From the NCBI RefSeq assembly GCF_010550245.1, contig NZ_JAAGLU010000001.1, forward strand, positions 248,001-312,000: 64,000 bases of DNA. The letters run 5' to 3'. Both the position numbers and the translations under genes were made by a program. Origin of the DNA: Streptomyces sp. SID12501 (GTDB lineage Bacteria; Actinomycetota; Actinomycetes; Streptomycetales; Streptomycetaceae). Every line of letters begins with the position of its first letter. Position 1 is the first letter of the stretch. The notes under the pieces are model-generated. The model saw only the letters and a list, made by a program, of their open reading frames with translations, made no database searches and was not told the origin of the DNA. Positions 33,200 to 42,397 of this stretch are shown piece after piece.

Positions 33200-34624
33200 G
33201 TGAGACCCCCCAGGAAGTACGCAGGCACACGCACCGCGGTCCTCCGTCGTGACGCCGTCGTCGCGACCGTACCCGTCGCCCTCGCGGCCCTGCTGGCCGC
33301 CGCCGCACCCGCGAGCGCCGCGACGACAGGCACCTCCGGTGTCGGAGACCCGTACTTCCCGCTGTCCGGAAACGGTGGCTACCACGTCGCCCACTACGAC
33401 CTGAACCTCCGCTACGACCCCGTGAGCCGCCGCCTCGACGGCAAGGCCGTACTCACCGTCCGCGCCACCCAGAAGCTGACCCGCTTCAACCTCGACCTCA
33501 GCGGCCTGAAGGTCACCGCCCTCACCGTCGACCGCGTGAAGGCGGGTTTCCGGCGCTCCGGGCAGGAACTGATCGTCAGCCCGCGCCACGCCCTGAACAA
33601 GGACCGGACGTTCCAGGTCGCCGTCACCTACAGCGGTGTCCCCAAGGCGGTCACGGACCCGGACGGCTCGAAGGACGGCTGGATCGCCACCGACGACGGC
33701 GTGTTCGTCGCCGGTGAGCCGCAGGGCTCCATGAGCTGGTTCCCCGGCAACAACCACCCCAAGGACAAGGCCTCGTACGACTTCACGATCACCGTCCCCC
33801 AGGGGCGCACCGCGGTCGCCAACGGCGTCCTCCTGAGCCAGAGGACCGCGGGCGGCAGGTCCACCTTCCGCTGGCGCCAGTCCGAGCCGATGGCCGCCTA
33901 CCTGGCCACGGCCACGGTCGGGAGGTTCAAGGTCGAGCAGTACACCACCCGCGGCGGCATCAAGGTCTACAACGCCGTCGATCCGCGCGAGGCCTCCGCC
34001 GCGGCGCCCGTGCTGAAGAAGCTGCCGTCCGTCCTGGACTGGGAGGCCAAGCTCTTCGGCCCCTACCCGTACAAGGCCGCCGGAGCCATCGTCGACCGCG
34101 CCCCGCAGGTCGGCTTCGCGCTGGAGACGCAGACCCGTCCCGTGTACGACCAGGCACCCGACCTGAGCACCCTGGTCCACGAGAGCGCCCACCAGTGGTT
34201 CGGCGACTCCGTCGCCCTGACCACCTGGAAGGACATCTGGCTCAACGAGGGCTTCGCGACCTACACGGAGTGGCTGTACGCGGAACAGCACGGCGGCCCG
34301 AGCGCCCAGAAGACCTTCGACGACCTGTACGCCACGGCCGCGAACGACGAGCTGTGGTCGTTCCCGCCCGCAGACCCGGGCAGCGGCGCGAACATCTTCG
34401 GCAGGCCCGTCTACGACCGTGGCGCCATGGCCCTGCACAAGCTCCGCAAGGCGGTCGGTGACCCCGCCTTCTTCAAGATCCTGCGCACCTGGGCCACCGA
34501 CCACCGGGGCGGGCACGGTACGACCGCACAGTTCACCGCCCTCGCCGAGCGCGTCTCCGGCAAGGATCTGGACCAGCTGTTCCTGACCTGGATCGGCACC
34601 AAGGGCAAGCCCTCCGCTCCGTAG
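33200..34624 (+). CDS. Secreted M1-family metallopeptidase
   Basis: A 474-residue secreted zinc aminopeptidase-like enzyme. A basic start and hydrophobic core (VVATVPVALAALLAAAAPASA) give a Sec signal peptide cleaved near residue 37. The N-terminal beta domain is followed by the peptidase domain with the GAMEN-equivalent GFALETQT, the zinc site HESAH, and the third ligand Glu 19 residues later in WLNEGFATYTEWLY. It lacks the large C-terminal helical domain of PepN, like other short actinobacterial M1 enzymes. GTG 33200 is set by AGGAG five bases upstream. Confidence 0.88.
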   Translation: MRPPRKYAGTRTAVLRRDAVVATVPVALAALLAAAAPASAATTGTSGVGDPYFPLSGNGGYHVAHYDLNLRYDPVSRRLDGKAVLTVRATQKLTRFNLDLSGLKVTALTVDRVKAGFRRSGQELIVSPRHALNKDRTFQVAVTYSGVPKAVTDPDGSKDGWIATDDGVFVAGEPQGSMSWFPGNNHPKDKASYDFTITVPQGRTAVANGVLLSQRTAGGRSTFRWRQSEPMAAYLATATVGRFKVEQYTTRGGIKVYNAVDPREASAAAPVLKKLPSVLDWEAKLFGPYPYKAAGAIVDRAPQVGFALETQTRPVYDQAPDLSTLVHESAHQWFGDSVALTTWKDIWLNEGFATYTEWLYAEQHGGPSAQKTFDDLYATAANDELWSFPPADPGSGANIFGRPVYDRGAMALHKLRKAVGDPAFFKILRTWATDHRGGHGTTAQFTALAERVSGKDLDQLFLTWIGTKGKPSAP

Positions 34625-34642
34625 AGCCGCTGAACCGCCCGA

Positions 34643-34666
34643 CTCCCCGGGCTTCGGCTCGGGGAG
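34643..34666. terminator. Bidirectional terminator with UUCG tetraloop
   Basis: CTCCCCGGGC (34643-34652) pairs with GCTCGGGGAG (34657-34666), with one G-U pair, around a TTCG loop. It sits in the 48-base gap between the convergent M1 peptidase and saccharopine-type dehydrogenase genes. Confidence 0.75.
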
Positions 34667-34672
34667 GGCACC

Positions 34673-35890
34673 TCACTGCTCGCGCATGCCCCACGGCGAG
34701 CCGTACGCCGTCAGCAGGTCGAGGAAGGGGCGGGCCGGGAAGGCCTCCGGGCCGAGGACACCCGAGCCGGACCAGGTGCCGGTAGCGACGAGTTCCAGGG
34801 CGACGACCGGGTTGACGGCCGTCTGCCACACCACCGCCTGGGAGCCGTACTCCGCCATGGACCACTGGTTGTCGACCACGTGGTAGAGGTACACCTCGCG
34901 CGGCGCCCCGTCCTTCGTGCCCTTGACCCACGTACCCGCGCACGTCTTGCCGTGCATGCGCTCGCCCAGCGTGGCCGGGTCGGGCAGACATGCGGCGACG
35001 ACGTCCCGGGGCGACACGGCGACCGGCCCAGCCGCGCCCGGGACGGTCACGGGGCCGGTGCGGTCCAGGCCGAGCAGGTGCAGTGTCCTGAGAGTCTGGA
35101 TGAACTCCTCGCCCAGGCCGTACTTGAAGGTGACACGGCGCGCGTCGATCCAGCGCGGCACGAGCAGCACCTCCTCGTGCTCGACGTTCACGCACTCCAC
35201 CGGGCCGATGCCCTCGGGGAAGTCGAACACCTCCGGCTCGCTGAAGGGTTCCGTGGTGAACCAGCCCCGGCCGGACTCGTAGACGACCGGCGGGTTGAGG
35301 CACTCCTCGATCGTCGTCCAGATGCTGAAGGACGGTGCGAAGTCGTAGCCGTCGACGGTGAGGTTCGCTCCGTCGCGGATACCGATCTCCTCGATCTCGT
35401 CGAAGAGTTCGTCGGCGGCGTAACGGGCGAACACATCGGACATGCCCGGCTCGACACCCATGCCGACCAGGGCCAGCGCACCAGCCTTCGCCCACTCGTC
35501 CGCCGCCGCGAACTGTTCGTCGCCGAGCTTGACCCCGCACTCCGCGTAAGGCCGCTCGGCATGCGGGCGCGACAGGGACATCGCCATGTCGAGGTAGGTG
35601 ACCCCGGCGGCGCCGGCCGCGCGGAACAACGGCATCACGAAGCGGGGGTCGGTCGCGTTGAGCAGTACGTCGCACCCGTGCCGGGCCAGCAGTTCCGCCA
35701 CCGCCGCCTCGTCGGACGCGTCGACCCGCTCCGCCACGAAGCGCTCCCCGGCATCGAGCGCCGCGACCGCGGCCTCGGCTCGCGCCGGGTCGTAGTCGGC
35801 CACGACCATCAGGTCGAAGAAGGAACGCCGAGCGGCGATCCGGGTGATCGCGGTCCCCACACCGCCGGCTCCCACGAGCAGCACGCGCAT
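34673..35890 (-). CDS. Saccharopine dehydrogenase-like oxidoreductase
   Basis: A 405-residue NAD(P)-dependent enzyme of the saccharopine dehydrogenase/LYS9-like group. It has a Rossmann start (MRVLLVGAGGVGTAITRIAARR), an acidic strand end (VADYDPARA), the conserved GVTYLDMAMS and VGMGVEPGMSDVFARYAADEL segments and a substrate domain with KGTKDGAPREVYLYHVVDNQWSMAEYGSQAVVWQTAVNPV. It could act in lysine or related amino-acid metabolism (lysine 6-dehydrogenase relatives look similar). AAAGGGAG precedes the ATG. It is divergent from a TetR gene. Confidence 0.85.
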   Translation of the reverse strand: MRVLLVGAGGVGTAITRIAARRSFFDLMVVADYDPARAEAAVAALDAGERFVAERVDASDEAAVAELLARHGCDVLLNATDPRFVMPLFRAAGAAGVTYLDMAMSLSRPHAERPYAECGVKLGDEQFAAADEWAKAGALALVGMGVEPGMSDVFARYAADELFDEIEEIGIRDGANLTVDGYDFAPSFSIWTTIEECLNPPVVYESGRGWFTTEPFSEPEVFDFPEGIGPVECVNVEHEEVLLVPRWIDARRVTFKYGLGEEFIQTLRTLHLLGLDRTGPVTVPGAAGPVAVSPRDVVAACLPDPATLGERMHGKTCAGTWVKGTKDGAPREVYLYHVVDNQWSMAEYGSQAVVWQTAVNPVVALELVATGTWSGSGVLGPEAFPARPFLDLLTAYGSPWGMREQ

Positions 35891-35998
35891 GGCAAAACTC
35901 CCTTTTGTGAAGGTTCCGATGCCGTTGTCCGCCGATCCAACTCCTCACCGTCGTCTAAGGTCAATGGCGTTGGCATAAGACACCAGACGGGAGTGGCC

Positions 35999-36739
35999 GT
36001 GCCGAAGAAGGTCGTGCCGGAGGAGAAACGGCGGCGCCGCCGTCCCACCAGGAGCGGCACCGTGCTGTCCGAACGGCTGATCGTCGACACCGCCCTGCGC
36101 ATGCTCCGCGAACACGGCAGCGCCGGCCTCACCGCCCGCCGCCTGGGCCTGGCCCTGGACGCCGACCCCAGCACCCTCTACCGCTACTTCCGTGGCATGG
36201 ACGACCTGACCCTGGCCATCGGCGACGCGCTCATCGGCCAGGCGCTGCACGGCTGGAGGCCCACCGGGGAGTGGCAGGGGGACCTGCGCGTCGTCGGGCT
36301 GCGCATCCATGCCGTGTACGTCGCCCATCCGCAGGCCGCCGTACTGACCGCCAGCCGTGTCACGGGCCGCGCCAACGAACTGGCCGCCGACGAGGCCATC
36401 CTCGACGTCCTGCGCACGGCCGGTTTCCCGCTGCCGGAGACGGTACGGATCTACCACGCCTTCATCGACCAGACGCTGGCCTTCGCCGCCCTCGACGCCG
36501 CCTCCCTGGCCCTGCCCCGCGCCAGCCTCACCGCCGACGAGGACATGTGGCGCTCGACCTACGCCCGCCTGCCCCGCAGCACCCACCCCAGGATCGCCGA
36601 AGCGGCCCCGCTGCTCGCCGCCCGCATGGTCGCCAGCGCCTATCCGACGGCCCTCGACATGCTGCTGGACAGCGCCGCACGGACGCTCGCCGGAGAAGGC
36701 CCCGGCAGCGCCTACGGCTCCTGTGATATTGAAAGCTGA
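35999..36739 (+). CDS. TetR-family regulator (TetR C-terminal type)
   Basis: A 246-residue regulator of the classical TetR layout: SERLIVDTALRMLREHGSAGLTARRLGLALDADPSTLYRYFRGMDDLTLAIGDALIG is the DNA-binding domain. The C-terminal part has the long helices of TetR_C proteins. GTG 35999 has GGGAG five bases upstream; GTG 35993 is the alternative. It is followed after 33 bases by an MFS transporter, which it probably controls, and faces the dehydrogenase gene. CAATGGCGTTG within the divergent region (about 35962-35972) is a weak inverted repeat. Confidence 0.85.
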   Translation: MPKKVVPEEKRRRRRPTRSGTVLSERLIVDTALRMLREHGSAGLTARRLGLALDADPSTLYRYFRGMDDLTLAIGDALIGQALHGWRPTGEWQGDLRVVGLRIHAVYVAHPQAAVLTASRVTGRANELAADEAILDVLRTAGFPLPETVRIYHAFIDQTLAFAALDAASLALPRASLTADEDMWRSTYARLPRSTHPRIAEAAPLLAARMVASAYPTALDMLLDSAARTLAGEGPGSAYGSCDIES

Positions 36740-36772
36740 GCCGATTGGATGTAGCGAGCAACCAGGACACCC

Positions 36773-38077
36773 GTGGACCCCAGCAACAGCAGTACCGGCA
36801 ACGACTCGGACCCTCAGCCGACCGCGCCCGCCGACGAGCCCCGCCCGGACGGGCGCCGCTGGGCCATGGACACCCGGCCCCTGCGCCGCCCCGCCTACCG
36901 CCGCCTGTGGTCCTCGACCGCCGTCACCGCCGTCGGCAGCCAGCTCACCGCCGTCGCCGTGCCCAAGCAGATCTACGACATCACCGGCTCCTCCGCCTGG
37001 GTCGGCTACGCGAGCCTGGCCGGACTCCTGCCCCTGGTCGTGTTCGCCCTGTGGGGCGGCGCGATCGCCGACAGCATGGACCGCCGCAAGCTCCTGCTGA
37101 TCACCAACACCGGCATCGCCGTCACCTCGCTGCTGTTCTGGATCCAGGCCCTCGTCGGCCTCGACTCGGTGGCGACCCTCATGGTCCTGCTCGCCCTCCA
37201 GCAGGCGTTCTTCGGCCTGAACTCACCGGCCCGCAGCGCCGTCGTCGCCCAGCTGGTGCCCGAGGAGGAACTCGCCGCGGCCAACGCCCTGGGAATGACC
37301 GTCCTGTACACCGGCCTGGTCGCGGGACCGCTGCTCGCCGGCACCCTCATACCCGTCATCGGCCTCGCCGAGCTGTATCTGATCGACGCGCTCGCCCTGT
37401 GCGTCACTCTGTGGTCCGTCGTACGGCTGCCCCCGCTCCCGCCGGGGCCGGCGGCCTCCCGGAAGGCGGGCGCACGCGAGATCGTGGCCGGGTTCCGCTA
37501 CATCGCCCTGCACAAGGTGCTCCTGCTCTCTTTCCTCGCGGACATCGTCGCCATGGTCTTCGGTATGCCCCGTGCACTGTTCCCGCAGCTCGCCGCCCAG
37601 ACGTACTCCCCGTACGGGGAGGAACGCGCCCTCGGCCTGCTGTTCGCGGCGATCCCGGTGGGCGCGGTGCTCGGCGGCCTCTTCTCCGGCACGTTCTCCC
37701 GGGCGCGCCGGCACGGCTGGATGGTGATCGGCGCGGTCGTCGCCTGGGGGCTGGCGATCACGGGCTTCGGGCTGAGCACCAGCCTGTGGGCGGCGGTGGC
37801 GTTCCTGGTCGCCGCCGGCGTCGCCGACATGGTCTCCGGTGTCTTCCGGGTGGCGATCCTGATGTCGGCGGCGACCGACGAGATGCGCGGCCGGATGCAG
37901 GGCGTCTTCACGGTCGTCGTGGTGGGCGGTCCCCGCCTGGCCGACCTGCTGCACGGCACCACGGCATCCGCCCTGGGCCCCCGCACCGCCGTCGCCGGCG
38001 GCGGACTGCTGGTCGTCGCCGTCACCCTGGCCCTGACGGCCGCGATGCCGGCACTGCGCCGCTACCGAGTCCGATGA
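36773..38077 (+). CDS. MFS transporter (enterobactin exporter EntS-like group)
   Basis: A 434-residue, roughly 12-helix permease: about 35 polar residues, then FRRLW-type entry (YRRLWSSTAVTAVGSQLTAVAVPKQIYDITGSS), the loop 2-3 motif GGAIADSMDRRKLLL and FGLNSPARSAVVAQLVP typical of the MFS_3/EntS branch, which exports siderophores or drugs. GTG 36773 is the start. It is probably transcribed with the TetR gene 33 bases upstream. Its end converges on the cNMP-binding gene with ten bases between. Confidence 0.87.
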   Translation: MDPSNSSTGNDSDPQPTAPADEPRPDGRRWAMDTRPLRRPAYRRLWSSTAVTAVGSQLTAVAVPKQIYDITGSSAWVGYASLAGLLPLVVFALWGGAIADSMDRRKLLLITNTGIAVTSLLFWIQALVGLDSVATLMVLLALQQAFFGLNSPARSAVVAQLVPEEELAAANALGMTVLYTGLVAGPLLAGTLIPVIGLAELYLIDALALCVTLWSVVRLPPLPPGPAASRKAGAREIVAGFRYIALHKVLLLSFLADIVAMVFGMPRALFPQLAAQTYSPYGEERALGLLFAAIPVGAVLGGLFSGTFSRARRHGWMVIGAVVAWGLAITGFGLSTSLWAAVAFLVAAGVADMVSGVFRVAILMSAATDEMRGRMQGVFTVVVVGGPRLADLLHGTTASALGPRTAVAGGGLLVVAVTLALTAAMPALRRYRVR

Positions 38078-38087
38078 CCGGCACTCC

Positions 38088-38543
38088 CTACCCGGGCCCC
38101 CGCTTGTACAGGGAGTAGTCCTCCATCAGCCTGCCCCTGGTCAGCTCCAGCCGGTGGGCGAGGATCTCGGCGATGACCCGCACCAGTTGCAGCCCGAGGG
38201 CCGGTTCCTCCTCGCAGAGCTCGAGCACCGACGCGGCGTCGAACTCGTAGGCGCGTACAGGGCTGAAGGCCTCGGCGCCGAAGTCCCACCGGTGGGGCGG
38301 GAAGAGCCAGGACCAGCCGAGCAGGTCGCCCGCGCCCAGACTGGCCACGGTCACCCGCTGTACCGGCGTCACCTGCTGGACCAGGGAGACCGCACCGGAG
38401 CGGACGACCCAGAAACGGTCGGCGGTGTCGCCCGCCTCGAAGATCCTGAAGTCCTCGGGAAAGGACACCTCCGTCGCGAGTGAGAGCAGACGCTCACGGC
38501 GGGGCGGGGGAAGGGCGGTCAGCAGCTTTGTCGCTTTGGTCAT
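38088..38543 (-). CDS. Stand-alone cyclic-nucleotide-binding (CAP-like) domain protein
   Basis: A 151-residue protein consisting of one cNMP-binding beta-roll (EVSFPEDFRIFEAGDTADRFWVVRSGAVSLVQ...VTVASLGAGDLLGWSWLFPPHRWDFGAEAFSPVRAYEFDAASV) and a short C-terminal helix. It has no winged helix, so it is not a Crp/Fnr DNA-binding regulator by itself. The phosphate-binding cassette is poorly matched (GWSWLFPPH), so cyclic nucleotide binding is uncertain. ATG 38543 follows GAGGAG. About 400 bases of hairpin-rich sequence lie upstream, which may regulate it. Confidence 0.8.
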   Translation of the reverse strand: MTKATKLLTALPPPRRERLLSLATEVSFPEDFRIFEAGDTADRFWVVRSGAVSLVQQVTPVQRVTVASLGAGDLLGWSWLFPPHRWDFGAEAFSPVRAYEFDAASVLELCEEEPALGLQLVRVIAEILAHRLELTRGRLMEDYSLYKRGPG

Positions 38544-38900
38544 GAGCAGGGCTCCTCGCCGGCGATCCGGAGGGAAGACGTCCGCCGTGGCAGTGCACTG
38601 CCCGGCTCCGCCGGCTTCCCCTCCATCCATTTCAGCCGCTGCGGGCGCGCCGGGCACCTCGGCGGCAGGTATGAATCTGCTTTTTGACAGAAGAAGGCCC
38701 TGGCTGGACGGGGGAGACCAGCCAGGGCCGTAGGTGGTGGCACGCGGAGGGCGGTCGCCTCGCGGCGAAAGGCTCCATGGGGCTTCAGCCGAACGATCTT
38801 CCCCATGGGCTATAGGTGAGGCCCGGGGACACTGTCCCCTCCGCAGCCACATACAGAAGAACGGCCGACCCTTCCGGGTTGTTCCGCGTCTACGCCCACG
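38544..38900 (-). promoter_or_regulatory. Hairpin-rich leader upstream of the cNMP-domain gene
   Basis: This 357-base stretch without a recognised gene is dense in inverted repeats. GGCAGTGCACTGCC (38589-38602) is a perfect palindrome. GGCCCTGGCTGG/CCAGCCAGGGCC (38696-38729) is a 12-base stem followed on the minus strand by a T-rich TTCTTCTGT, so it reads as an intrinsic terminator or attenuator. CCATGGGG/CCCCATGG (38775-38808) has an 18-base loop. GGGGACACTGTCCCC (38825-38839) is a 15-base palindrome, and ACCCTTCCGGGT lies at 38868-38879. A short open frame on the minus strand starts MGKIVRLKPHGAF at 38806 and runs through the attenuator-like stem. It may be a regulated 5' leader or a small RNA. 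Confidence 0.45.
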
Positions 38901-38926
38901 CCGGGCGTGATCCACGTCACGCCCGG
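38901..38926 (-). terminator. Terminator of Gfo/Idh oxidoreductase gene
   Basis: CCGGGCGTGA (38901-38910) and TCACGCCCGG (38917-38926) form a perfect 10-base stem with a 6-base loop, 13 bases beyond the stop of the minus-strand oxidoreductase gene. Confidence 0.7.
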
Positions 38927-38939
38927 TTTCGGGGGTGGC

Positions 38940-39833
38940 TCAGGCCTCGGACACCTGGGCCATCAGCGTCTGCAGATGAAGGCCGCGACGGGCGTCGAGC
39001 TCGCCGGAGACACCGGTGCGCACGGCGGTCGCGAACTCGCGGCGCAGCACCGGCCAGCTCTCCTCGCTGTCGAGTTCGGAGCTGTCGAACACCAACTCCG
39101 GCCCGGAACCGAAGAGTTCGACACGGGCGACACCTTGCGCCACGTTCACCGAACCGGACAGGGAGGCCTGACTGACCGCGCCGTTCTCGTGCTCACAGGT
39201 GAGTTCGATCCAGCGGCGCGGATCCCCGGTCCCGCGCACCCGTGCGATCCGCCCCACGGACGCGTCGAGCAGGTCGAGGACATGCGGCCCCAGATCGAGC
39301 AGCGCGCCGTGTTCGAGCCGCCAGGGGGTCGCGAACGCACCGCCCAGAAAGGCATCGCTCAGAAAGCACGCCCGCGCGCCGAACACGTCCGCCTCGCTCG
39401 CCGCCTTCAGGAACCGGCGGGTCTCGGGGTGGTAGCGGTTCGTCAGGGTGACCTGGGAGACGACCCCGGCCTCGTCGATCGCATCCACCAGCCGCCGGGC
39501 CGCCCCGAGGTCCTCGGCGATCGGCTTCTCCAGCAGCAGCGCCTTGCCCGCCTTCGCGGCGCGCAGGGCCAGCTCGGCCTGAACGGCGGGCGGTACGGCG
39601 AACGCCAACGCCTCGCAGGAGTCGAGCAGTTCCTCGAACCGGGCGGCGACCGGGGCCCCGTACGGCGCCGCCGTCTCCTGGGCCGCCTCGGGGCGGCGCG
39701 CCCAGACCCCGGCGAGCTCGGTCTCGGGCCCGGCGGCCAGCACGCGCGCGTGCACCCCCCGCGCCCAGGGGCCGGCCCCGACAAGCCCGACCCTGACGGG
39801 CGCGTGCGACCACGGTGCGGCGGTACTGGTCAC
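38940..39833 (-). CDS. Gfo/Idh/MocA-family oxidoreductase
   Basis: A 297-residue NAD(P)-dependent sugar/inositol-type dehydrogenase. The Rossmann motif is VRVGLVGAGPWARGVHARVL, with the family EKP motif in ALLLEKPIAEDL and the active-site region GGAFATPWRLEHGALLDLGPHVLDLL, where His is expected in catalysis. GTG 39833 is preferred over the longer 39902 start because the extra residues do not resemble the family. It is shorter than most members (about 340). The substrate is unknown. A strong hairpin ends the gene. Confidence 0.85.
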   Translation of the reverse strand: MTSTAAPWSHAPVRVGLVGAGPWARGVHARVLAAGPETELAGVWARRPEAAQETAAPYGAPVAARFEELLDSCEALAFAVPPAVQAELALRAAKAGKALLLEKPIAEDLGAARRLVDAIDEAGVVSQVTLTNRYHPETRRFLKAASEADVFGARACFLSDAFLGGAFATPWRLEHGALLDLGPHVLDLLDASVGRIARVRGTGDPRRWIELTCEHENGAVSQASLSGSVNVAQGVARVELFGSGPELVFDSSELDSEESWPVLRREFATAVRTGVSGELDARRGLHLQTLMAQVSEA

Positions 39834-39933
39834 GGCAGGGTCCAATCCGTACGGGAGGCCGATACGGAGATCACTCTGCGGGCCCGCCCGCCGTACCGTC
39901 AACCAGGATCCGCGTGGCGTACGCGCCCTGTAC

Positions 39934-41844
39934 TCAGCGGAACACGTTGTCCGAGTCGTCCCAGTGCGCGAGTTCCTCCGCCGCCGCGTTCGGCCGGGGA
40001 GAGCGGGTCCTGGCCTGGTACATCGCGTCGATCTCGAAGGCGTAGTGCCGCACGATCGCGTCCCGGCGCAGCTTCATCGAGGGGGTCAGCAGGCCGTTGC
40101 TGAGGGCGAAGGGCTCCGCGAGGACCCGGAACACCCGGATCGACTCGGACCGCGACACCGTGCTGTTGGCGGCGGCGACGGCCCGTCCGATCTCCTCCCG
40201 CAGGGCGTTCTCCTCGCGCGCCTGGCGGTGCGGCATGTCCTCCTGCAGGGCCAGCGACGCGCGCCAGTGGGCGAGAAAATCCGGGTCGAGGGTGATCAGG
40301 GCGCCCACGCACGGCCGGTTGTCACCCACGATCACCGCCTGGTGCACCAGCGGATGCATACGCAGCCGCTGCTCCAGGGCGGCAGGGGCGACGCTCTTGC
40401 CGCTGCTGGTGATGATGATGTCCTTCTTGCGCCCGGTGATCGTCAGATACCCCTCCGTGTCCAGCCGCCCGATGTCCCCGGTGGCCAGCCAACCGCCCCG
40501 CAGCGCTTCCCGGGTTCCGGCGTCATCATGGACGTACCCCTGGAAGACCGAGGTGCCGTACACCAGGATCTCGCCGTCCTCGGCGACCCTGATCTCCGTG
40601 CCGGGCAGCGGCTGCCCGACCGTCCCGAACTTCTCCCGGCCCACGGGCTGCGCGGTGACACCGCCGCTGGTCTCGGTGAGGCCGTAGCCGTCGTGGACGA
40701 GGATGCCGATACCCGAGTAGAAGAGGGCCAGTTCACGGTTGAGGGGTGAGCCGCCCGACACTGCCCCGCACACCCGTCCGCCCAGGGCCGCACGCAGCTT
40801 GCGGTACACCGTCCGTTCGTAGAGGGCGTGTTGGAGCCGCAGGTCGAATCCGGGTCCGGAGCCCGTACCCAGCCGCTGCCGTTCGGCAGCCGTCGCGAAG
40901 TCCCGTGCGGTACCGACGGCCCGCTCGAACAGGGCGCCCCGGCCCGCCTTCTGGGCGGCGCGCAGGAAGTTCTTGTAGATCTTCTCGAACACCGACGGCA
41001 CCGCGTACAGATACGTCGGCCGGAAGGAGAGCAACGCCGCCGACAGCGCCTCCCCGCTCAGGTCGGGTTCGTGCCCCATCAGCATTCCGCCGCGCAGACA
41101 CAGGCCCTGGATCATCAGGCCGTACACGTGCGAGAAGGGCAGGAAGGCGAGGACCCTGGGCTGTACGCCGGGCGGTGCCGCCGTGTGTCTCCAGCCCGCG
41201 AGCAGGGTGTCGCAGGGGCTGGCCAGGTTGCGGTGGGTCAGGGCGCAGCCGCGGGGATGCCCGGTCGTGCCGGACGTGTAGGCGATCACCGCGGCCGAGT
41301 CCGGCAGCACGATCCGGCGCATGGAGTTGACCGTTGTCGTCGCCACCGGCCGCCCCAGCTCAACGAGTTGGGACAGGGCTCCGTCGTCCAGCTGCCACAC
41401 GTTGCGCAGCAGGGGGAGCGAGGTGCACACCGAACCGACGGTCATGAGGCCCTGTTCGTCCTCGACGACGACGGCACTGCACTGCGAGTCCGCGAGGATC
41501 CAGGCGACCTGGTCGCGCGAGGAGGTCGGATAGATCGGCACGACCTCGGCGCCCACCGCCCAGAGCGCGTAGCAGAGCACTGTCCACTCGTAGCGGGTAC
41601 GGGCCATGATGGCCACGCGGTGGCCCGGTGAGATGCCGGAGGCGATGAACCCTTTGGCCAGATCGACGACCTCGTCCCGCAGCTCGGCGGCCGTCACCTG
41701 CGTCCAGACCTGTTTGGCCGGGTCGGGGCGGCGTGAGAGCTGCGGCAGGTTCGGTTCATGGAGCGCCGTGTCGAAGACGCTGTCGGCGAGTCCACCCGTC
41801 AGCGGTGCGGTGACGGTGGGGGGAGCGAGGGCGAAATCGCGCAT
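39934..41844 (-). CDS. Long-chain fatty acyl-CoA ligase (FadD15-like)
   Basis: A 636-residue AMP-forming acyl-CoA synthetase that activates fatty acids with ATP and CoA. It has the P-loop AYTSGTTGHPRGCALTH, VSGGSPLNRELALFYSGIGILVHDGYGLTETSGGV, ATGDIGRLDTEGYLTITGRKKDIIITSSGKSVAP and a C-terminal catalytic-Lys context SNGLLTPSMKLRRDAI. ATG 41844 is supported by CAGGAG six bases upstream. A longer in-frame reading frame continues upstream but has no ligase similarity. Confidence 0.92.
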   Translation of the reverse strand: MRDFALAPPTVTAPLTGGLADSVFDTALHEPNLPQLSRRPDPAKQVWTQVTAAELRDEVVDLAKGFIASGISPGHRVAIMARTRYEWTVLCYALWAVGAEVVPIYPTSSRDQVAWILADSQCSAVVVEDEQGLMTVGSVCTSLPLLRNVWQLDDGALSQLVELGRPVATTTVNSMRRIVLPDSAAVIAYTSGTTGHPRGCALTHRNLASPCDTLLAGWRHTAAPPGVQPRVLAFLPFSHVYGLMIQGLCLRGGMLMGHEPDLSGEALSAALLSFRPTYLYAVPSVFEKIYKNFLRAAQKAGRGALFERAVGTARDFATAAERQRLGTGSGPGFDLRLQHALYERTVYRKLRAALGGRVCGAVSGGSPLNRELALFYSGIGILVHDGYGLTETSGGVTAQPVGREKFGTVGQPLPGTEIRVAEDGEILVYGTSVFQGYVHDDAGTREALRGGWLATGDIGRLDTEGYLTITGRKKDIIITSSGKSVAPAALEQRLRMHPLVHQAVIVGDNRPCVGALITLDPDFLAHWRASLALQEDMPHRQAREENALREEIGRAVAAANSTVSRSESIRVFRVLAEPFALSNGLLTPSMKLRRDAIVRHYAFEIDAMYQARTRSPRPNAAAEELAHWDDSDNVFR

Positions 41845-42397
41845 GCGCTGCTCCTGGATCGTACTGACTGTGACCGCGCCGACGGTTGGAGTTATCGACG
41901 GTGAACGAATGTAGCTCAGGTGAAGGGCTTTGTTGTCGGGAACTGCGAAGTCGTTTTCCCCGCACAGGTTTCGGAAGTGGTTTTCCGCGAACCATCCCTT
42001 ATGTCGCTCCACTTCACTTCCTGGAGGAAGGCGACCGCGTCCAGGTCCTCCCGCCCGCCGTGCACGTTCGGCGTCCACTGCCCGCAATCGCGCGAGTGGT
42101 CGAGGTAGAGCATCGAGGTGACCGCGCCGACCCGCAGGCCATCTGTAGGGAACTCCTCGCACCAGTAGCCGTGGCCGGCGAGGGCGAGGAGGCAAGGGGA
42201 GTTCGCCGATGGCGGGGAAGCGGACTCCGCCGATGAGTTCGACGGGGTGTGCGCCGCTGAGGGCGCCGAGGCCGAGTTCGGCGGGCGTCTGCCACTTTCG
42301 ATCGCCGGGCGTACATCCCGTACAGGGATGCGGCCGATGGCCGGGGTCGGGCACATGGGTCTCATCTCTGCCGTGCACCGGGTCGGGGCGGGCGGCG
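41845..42397. other. Non-coding region holding a gene remnant
   Basis: This is a 553-base stretch between the acyl-CoA ligase and DUF5133 genes. The first 160 bases carry the ligase promoter/leader and lower-GC sequence. A decayed branching-enzyme fragment occupies about 42009-42170. In the rest I recognise nothing: open frames exist on both strands but have no consistent family similarity. Confidence 0.55.
42009..42170 (-). pseudogene. Remnant of 1,4-alpha-glucan branching enzyme (glgB)
   Basis: The minus-strand frame encodes [17 protein letters not shown], then [18 protein letters not shown], then [17 protein letters not shown]. This is the conserved core of GlgB around the catalytic barrel (family form: DGLRVDAVASMLYLDYSR..EW.PN..GGREN..A..FLQE). 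Only about 54 codons remain, of a protein of over 700 residues. The catalytic nucleophile Asp of VDAV is Gly, and similarity ends abruptly on both sides. It is a non-functional fragment left by deletion or recombination. Confidence 0.75.
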
